Shown here piece by piece: positions 57,697-64,000 of a stretch of DNA of 64,000 bases (positions are counted from its first letter, which is position 1; each line of letters starts with the position of its first letter). Source of the DNA: Proteromonas lacertae (taxonomy: Eukaryota; Sar; Bigyra; Opalinata; Proteromonadidae). Made by a program: the position numbers and the translations under genes. The notes beneath the pieces are model-generated. The model did not search any database and was not told the origin of the DNA. It worked only from the letters and a program-made list of their open reading frames with translations. Where the stretch lies: positions 124,001-188,000 of the forward strand of contig NGBS01000879.1 of assembly GCA_002245135.1 (NCBI GenBank). Reading direction: 5' to 3'.

Positions 57697-60600
57697 CAAA
57701 ATACTTACTTTATATTATTTATAAGCTGTATAATACTATCATGTACAGCGAAAGGTATAGAAGCATCATTATTTTATGAACATAAAGTAGATGTAATTGA
57801 TTTTGGTGATAAATTTATTAACAGATAAGCTGAAAGCGCATTTTAATAGAAAATCGAGGTTTAAGAAGTCAAAGATTAACTAGGCCCAATTATGGAGTAG
57901 AAAAAATAATATATCAAATATACAGCAGAATAGTGTTGATTTAGACTTTAGGAGAAAAAATGTATTAATTAGAAGAAAAAAAGCTCAAGCTCAAGATTTA
58001 GATATTGGTTGAAGTACTCAAATAATATCAATGGATCCTGCTTATTTATCATTAGATATTGGTTGAAGTATCACTTACAAATGAAGGATCAATTAAACCA
58101 AATGTAATATTTACTCCACCAAGGTGAATTAGATATAGAAGAAAGTGTAACAATCGAAGTATCTTATACAAGTTCAACTCTTGGTGAATTTAATGATCAT
58201 TTTGAATTTGCATTAAAAGGAGCAACTAATAATGTGGTATTAACAATAAAAGGACATGTAGTTGGTCCAACATTCTTCTTTAATAAGAATAAACTAGATT
58301 TTGGTATTGTAAGTTATGCATTTTTAAACTCAACTGATTTGATATTAAGAAATACTTCCTCTGTTCCATTTATAATCAATTTACGAGTTCCTCAAGATGG
58401 TAATTACTTAAACAAAGAATTCGAAATAATTCGAGCAGTAGCAACAGTATTACCAGAAGGAGAAGAAAAAATCAAAATCAATTTCATATCTCAAACAATA
58501 AAAGTATATGATTATTGTTTAGCAATTGATATTGAAAGTGTAGGTGAAGCTTTATTAACAATTCCAATAAGTGCTGAATGTCGAGTAGCTGAAGTAGAAT
58601 TATTAGAAGAATCATTGAAATATGGAGATTGTTATTTAAGATATACTTATTATCGAACTTTAACATTAAAGAATAAATCCAATTTATATGCTCAATTTGA
58701 AAACAGAACAAGATAAAAGAAGTAAATCGATTGGTAGTTATTTCCCTGATCCAGTTAAAGGTGTAATTGGACCAATGGCAACTCAAATGATTAAAGTTTA
58801 ATTAAATCCTGAGAAATTAGGTGATATGAGAATTCCATTATATATTCAAATAATTGGCAGTCAATATCCTCCATTGGTATTAGTATTAGAAGCAAATGGA
58901 CTTGGACCAGTGATAAAGTCAAATTTAAATCATATAAAATTTGGTGATATAACTTGTTTAGATACTCATACAAAAGAATTTACAATAACTAATCCAACTT
59001 CAATTCCAGCTTTTTATAAATTAGATTTTGAACGAGGATTTTATTTTAATACTGATATAGTTGATGGTATATTACAAAGTAAAGAATCTCAAAAGATAGT
59101 AGTTAGTTGCATGTTGGAAGATGTATTAGCTTATAAAGATACAATATACATAGCAGCAACTGAAGGAGATAGTGCAATTCTTCCAGTTACAGCTAAATGT
59201 TTAATAACAACAATATTTTGAGAAGATCCAGTAGATGTAATTGATTTTGGTGATCAATTTACAAACAGAACAATCGAAAGAGTATTTTTATTAGAAAATC
59301 GAGGTTTAAGAAGTCAAAGATTAACTTGGATAAATCAAACTGCAGCAGAAAAAGAAAAATCTTTTAAAGCCAATAAATCAAAGATGGAAAGTGAAATGAA
59401 TTCAAACCTTATGAAGCTATATTTACAATAACTCCCAATGCAATCGAATTAAAACCCAATACTGCTTGAAATTTTGTAACATCTGGAAGTTGTGAAAAAC
59501 CCTGTGAAGTGATGAAAATGTTTTCTTGTTTGAGGAAATTTGATGGAGAAATAAGAAATAATGAAGCAAAAGAAACCGAAGTAAAAGTGAACTTTATGAA
59601 TCCATTAATTCAATGTTCTGAAGAGAAAATCGAAGTTCAAAGTAAGACAGTTGTATTTAAGAATATATCAACATTGAGTTTAGATGCGATAATAAGTATA
59701 GCAGCTCCATTATTATTGAGTATGAATGAATTCCATTTAGAACCAAATGAATCAATGAATGTGACAGTGGAATTTGATCCAAATTATAAAGATGATAAAA
59801 TCTCATGTAAAATAAATGGAATATTGAATATAAGATATGAAGATCATCCTCAGAAAAATTCAATTCCATGTGTAGCTGATGTTGCCTTTCCCAATTTATG
59901 GTTATCTCAAAATGATTTTGATTTTGGTTGTATATTGAATAATTCTCAAAGAACATTATTATTTTCAACTGAAAATCGTCGAACAATTCCTTGTCCTTAT
60001 CATTGGGAATTAGAAATAGATGAAACTGAAAATCAAGCATCTCCAATCAATTAAGTATTTGAAATAACTCCAATTCAAGGTATTTTACAACTAGGTGAAT
60101 GTGAAGAAATGGAATTGAGATATTCTGGAATACCACATGTATTATCAAGAGCATTGGGTAAATGTTATGTAGATGGAGGACCAGTTTATAATATCAAAAT
60201 GAAAGGTGAAAGTTCAGTCTTATCTTATAGATTGGATAAACAAAATATTGATTTTGGTAGAATTCCTTATATGAAAGTAGAAGAAAGAGATTTTCATATA
60301 TTTAATACAGGTTCAGTAGATTTTTCATTTAAAATCTCAACTGATAATGTATCTCGATCTGGTTTAGTTAGTGTTTCACCATGTAATGGATTAATTCCAT
60401 CTCATGATCAACAAAGAATCTCTGTTAAAATGAGAGTAGGAGTTCCAGATTCAGTAATAGAGAAATTAGTAATAGAAATAGCTCATTATGTTCCAATAGA
60501 TTTTCTACTTTATATAACAGGTATTTATGCAAATATCAAAGTGAATGATGCTGAATTGGTAATACCAGATAATTGGGAACATTACTTGGAAGAAGCTGAT

Positions 60601-62660
60601 AGATTGATTGAATTATCCAATACAGAACATCCATTATCATTCCAGCTTTACCATCACCAATCAAATAACAACCATCTTTACCTAAAGTAGTGGAATCTTC
60701 AATAGATGAAAGTAATAATAACACTATTATAAATACTGAAGGAGGAAAAAACAACAACAAAAACCAGAACAACCGTCAACAGAAGAAGAAAAAGAAAAAC
60801 CAGTTGAAGCTGAAAAGCCAATAATTGTAGATGGAGTTCCAGTTAATTCACCAACACATGGTTAAAAGAATTACCACCAGAACCAAAAATTGAAGGAGAA
60901 TTAGCACCACATAGTGAAGAACCAACAATAGCAAATACAAATGCAGAAGAAGAAAAATGTTAAGAAAAAGAAAAAGATGAAAACAAGAAACAGTAATCTG
61001 CAAGAGTAAATAGTCAAAAATCAGTTTCTGTCAGAAGTAAGAATTCACAACAGAATGATAATAAAATACCATCTCCACCTAAAATGATGACAAATACGAA
61101 CAAATTACCTCCAGGAAAGAATACAACAGTATTACAAATCACAGTTGATAGAGAATTTGAAGCATTAAGATTATATTATATTGATTTATTATTAGATGAA
61201 ATAAACAATCAAAATCCAGCTGATTTATGTTTAGCTCGAAAAGAGAAAGAATTAAATGGAACATCTGTAAATGGTTCAAAAAGTGAAGGAGTAGTTGATA
61301 AAACCACAAAAACACCTGAAACTGGTTTAACAAATATCAGTAATAAAACAGGCAAAACAACAAAAATGGCGAATAAGAAAATATCTAATTTACATTTAGG
61401 TGAATTTCCATTAGCTGATTATGTAGTAGATTTTGGTAATGTAGTTCGAACTGATAGTAAGATGAAGACATTTACAATAACTAACATAGGTAATTTACCA
61501 GTGAATTTCGGAATAGAAAGAAGAACTTTAAAAGAGTGTGGATATACATTAACTCCAGATGAAGTGAAAAGATTACCAGAAAGTTCAACAGTGACATTTA
61601 CAGCTAGTATTACAGCGAAATCTGATTTACCTTATGGAAGATATGATTTAGCAATTCCAATCGAAGTACAAGGAGGAATAACTTATCGTATAATATTAAG
61701 AGCTGATGTGTGTATTCCTCGATTATGATGATTATAATGTAATTCAAACTGAAGTAAGAAATGTAGGTGATAAATTGGCAGTGGAATTACCACCACCTGA
61801 AGAACCAGAACCAGTAGTAGAAGAAAGATCAGCTTTATCTGATCCAAAGAAAGGAGGAAAAAGAAGTAAATCAATTGATAAGAAAGGAGATAAAAACTCA
61901 TAGAAAGGTAAAAAAGAAAAACCCCCACCACCTCCTCCTCCACCATTTGGAGTTGGTTTATTATGTGATATAATCAATAACAATGGTGAAAGTGATATTG
62001 ATATAATAATTCAAGAAATCAAAGAAACAGTTCCATTGTTTAATACATATGGAGATTGGAAAGTTCCACCTCCAGTAGTATTGCAATTAGTTAAGAAGCA
62101 AATTCCAAGAAAACCCTTAATACCAACAAGTTATTATAAATTAATAGATGAAAATAATGCCACAAGATGGAAATTAGAACCTGATGAAGAATTGCCATTG
62201 AAAGTGACATTTGAATAATTAGAAACTGGTAAATTTAACTATTGTTTCCACTTTGAGATAGTTAATAAAGATAAAACGTATGAAGTTCCAATCAGTGGTA
62301 TTTGTGATTATCCAAAAATTAATCAAAATCCGAAAGATATATTTATGAAATCAATAAAACAAAAGAATGAACAACAAATAATAAGTAAGAGATAAATAAA
62401 GAACAAAAGATATTATGAATTTGGTCAATTATTAATAGGCAAAAACATAAATATGAGAGAAAACAATCCATCTTTAAAAGCTAGTAATTGTGAAACAATT
62501 TAATTCAGTAATAATGGAATGTTTTCTGCAACAGTTGATTTGTCAATGCAAAATGATGATGGAATATTCACAATAGAACCAACCCAAATCGATATTGAAG
62601 CAGGTGAAACTCAAACAGTAGATACTGGGGCATTTCCAGTAGAAAATATTCAATAAACAA
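57532..62660 (+). pseudogene. HYDIN: HYDIN fragment, decayed and internally rearranged
   Basis: Successive segments match the central part of HYDIN, an axonemal central-pair protein built of ASH/MSP domains, in the right order: NVVLTIKGHVVGPTFFF and FGIVSYAFLNSTDLIL (58.2 kb), IIGSQYPPLVLVLEANGLGPVI (58.85), DVIDFGDQFTNRTIERVFLL (59.24), FPNLWLSQNDFDFGCILNNS (59.9), GGPVYNIKMKGESSVLSYRL (60.2) and YVVDFGNVVRTDSKMKTFTI (61.4). The reading is broken by in-frame stops (for example TAA 58799, TGA 59219, TAA 60052, TAG 61901, TAA 62216, TAA 62501) and several one-base slips. Only about 5 kb, far short of the ~15 kb HYDIN coding length; both ends are missing. A copy of the 59.24-kb piece lies misplaced at 57.78 kb. 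Not translatable as is. Confidence 0.8.
57650..57697. repeat. (TA)n / (TTA)n microsatellite
   Basis: A TATATA run merges into about twelve ATT/TTA units. Similar AT tracts occur inside many introns of the window; this one lies in the HYDIN remnant. Confidence 0.7.
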
Positions 62661-64000
62661 AAGTTGAATGAAAAGATAGAAGAATTTTTAAATACTGAGA
62701 TGTTATTCAAACTACCCATTACTCCATATCCCATATTTATACAATTTATAAACGTATAAGAGACTTTGTTTATGAAAATTCTAGTATATTATGAAGTGAT
62801 TGATAATTTCAAAGAGAGTTTAATATTAATTCAAAACTTTAAAGATAATTGAAATAACCAAGACATTTACATTAGATAATATCTTTATAAAGAATTTAGC
62901 AAGATTTGAAGATCAATATGATGAGATAGTAGTTGGTGCCCAAGATGAAGCAAAGATTGAAAATATGATATGAGAAAGAAAAGAAATTAAATGAAAAATA
63001 GTAATAAAAAATGAAAGTGGAATAGTGTTGATAATGGTTTTAGAAGAATTATAGTAAAATAAGATGATAATTATTCTTTCTTCTTCTAGAAATATTATTA
63101 CCAAATTGATGAAAAATACATTTTCAATAATCAGAATTTATATAAATAAAAAGAATTATTGGTAAATTGTATTGAATGATTACTATAATAATACAACACA
63201 TATAACAATTGTAATGAATGATTGGTAAATTATTACATTGGTATAATTTAAAATAGTCAAAAGAAAAGAAAAAAGAAGATATATTTTTATATATATTGTT
63301 ACACTTACGTCATAAATAATGAATCATTTTTTTTTGGGGGGGTAAGAGTATTATAAAATAACACAGTAAAATATCTATAAAAGCTATTCTATTACTATAA
63401 TTTCTATAAATATATATCATTCTATCTATTCCTATTATATGAAATATGAGAAATCAAAAGTGTCTCCTAGACAAACGGCGTGAGAAGATTTAGAAATACT
63501 CCGTTTGTCTAGGAGACATTTTTCACTTCTCAATTTTCTTCTGTGACTTATGTGTATCATTTCATAATCATTGATACTATTACATAAAATAAAAAGCAAC
63601 ACATAAATTATAATTTTGTAAATTATACAAAAGAAGCTAAGTGTTAAAAATCTATTGTAATTGGCTACACACTGAAATGATTGATTTTTATAGAAGGCAC
63701 TGAAATATGAAATACATTAATTTGTTGTAGCTTTGAGATTCATGTCGATTAAAGATTGTATTTCTGTTTATATTGTAGATATTAACTTTGTAACTAAAAA
63801 TATAGATTTTGATGAAAAACATGTGCATATAAAACAAGTGTTTATATCAAAATATTGATTTTCGTACAAATAAGGGGGTAAGAAAATTCAAGTTTTTAGT
63901 TACATTTTTTTATTTATATCAACAACAGAAGTGAGTTGTAAGCTAATATTATATATTATTCATGTACTTAATATGTATTAATAGATTATGTAAAACATTT
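62661..64000. other. Gene-free AT-rich terminal region
   Basis: About 1.3 kb to the window end. Short coding-like echoes of the HYDIN remnant fade out by about 63.1 kb. A G run (GGGGGGG) at 63336-63342 and the inverted repeat at 63461-63518 are the only distinct features. No RNA gene recognised. Confidence 0.4.
63461..63518. repeat. Perfect 18-bp inverted repeat (hairpin)
   Basis: TGTCTCCTAGACAAACGG at 63461-63478 is followed, after a 22-nt loop, by its exact reverse complement at 63501-63518. Flanks continue with an A-run and T-run, extending the stem imperfectly. Its inner CCGTTTGT and outer AGACA recur at 57160-57190 on the other side of the HYDIN remnant. Confidence 0.85.

Noticed and set aside
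57650-57700. CRISPR-like array or tandem repeat system
   Set aside because: Simple AT/ATT microsatellites only; no spaced repeats anywhere in the window.
57532-62660. Genome-wide reassignment of TAA/TAG to Gln, as in some ciliates
   Set aside because: Intact genes in the window end at TAA or TAG where their family ends (CFAP45, SUN, ATOX1, eIF3h), and reading through would add non-coding sequence.
1-64000. tRNA or rRNA genes
   Set aside because: No A-box/B-box pair with a plausible cloverleaf and no conserved rRNA stretch noticed; a tRNAscan or Infernal run would be decisive.

Overview
The window is nuclear DNA of an AT-rich, intron-dense unicellular eukaryote with mitochondria and cilia or flagella. 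Mitochondria are indicated by a TIM44 import subunit with a presequence and an AFG1-type ATPase. Cilia are indicated by CFAP45, a TTLL3/8-type tubulin glycylase, a TMEM237-like transition-zone protein and a HYDIN fragment. I resolved about 90 introns: all end in TAG, nearly all start GTAT/GTAA/GTAG, and they measure 25-53 nt with one possible 17-nt case. Exon phases close exactly in more than 20 genes with TAA, TAG and TGA as stops, so the standard code applies. I cannot name the lineage.

Layout. 0-7 kb: partial B-box-like zinc protein, pentapeptide-repeat protein, four tandem genes for small membrane proteins with a poly-cysteine tail, and an AGC kinase. 7-11 kb: TIM44 and a SUN-domain protein. 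11.5-15.5 kb: a damaged BTB/Ig-like/SPRY gene, a damaged APC11-like RING gene and an SPF45-like splicing factor. 16-25 kb: pseudokinase-LRR protein, PP6 regulatory (SAPS) subunit, CFAP45, PhnP-like metallo-hydrolase and a GT61 glycosyltransferase. 25-35 kb: 12-exon full-size ABCG transporter, compact AAA ATPase, alanine aminotransferase with two 1-base frame slips, ataxin-3-like Josephin-UBX protease, and a coiled-coil protein. 36-42.6 kb: eIF3h, AFG1, an RGG/poly-Q protein, a P2X-type ATP-gated channel with EF-hands, and TMEM237-like. 42.6-57 kb: TTLL3/8, ATOX1 copper chaperone, three tandem protein kinases, XPG/Asteroid-type nuclease, an unknown protein, PPP phosphatase, coiled-coil protein and secretory FKBP. 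57.5-62.7 kb: broken, internally rearranged piece of HYDIN, followed by gene-free DNA with a perfect 18-bp inverted repeat.

Genes are packed on both strands with short spacers and several divergent pairs, for example TMEM237-like/TTLL, AAA ATPase/alanine aminotransferase and PP6 subunit/CFAP45. A recurring (C/A/G)AAGCCAAA-like motif lies just upstream of many starts and is a candidate core promoter element. No tRNA, rRNA, CRISPR or complete transposon was recognised. The most unusual items are the P2X/EF-hand gene, the Josephin-UBX protein, the tandem poly-Cys-tail family, the ultrashort TAG-only introns and the HYDIN fragment flanked by CCGTTTGT elements.
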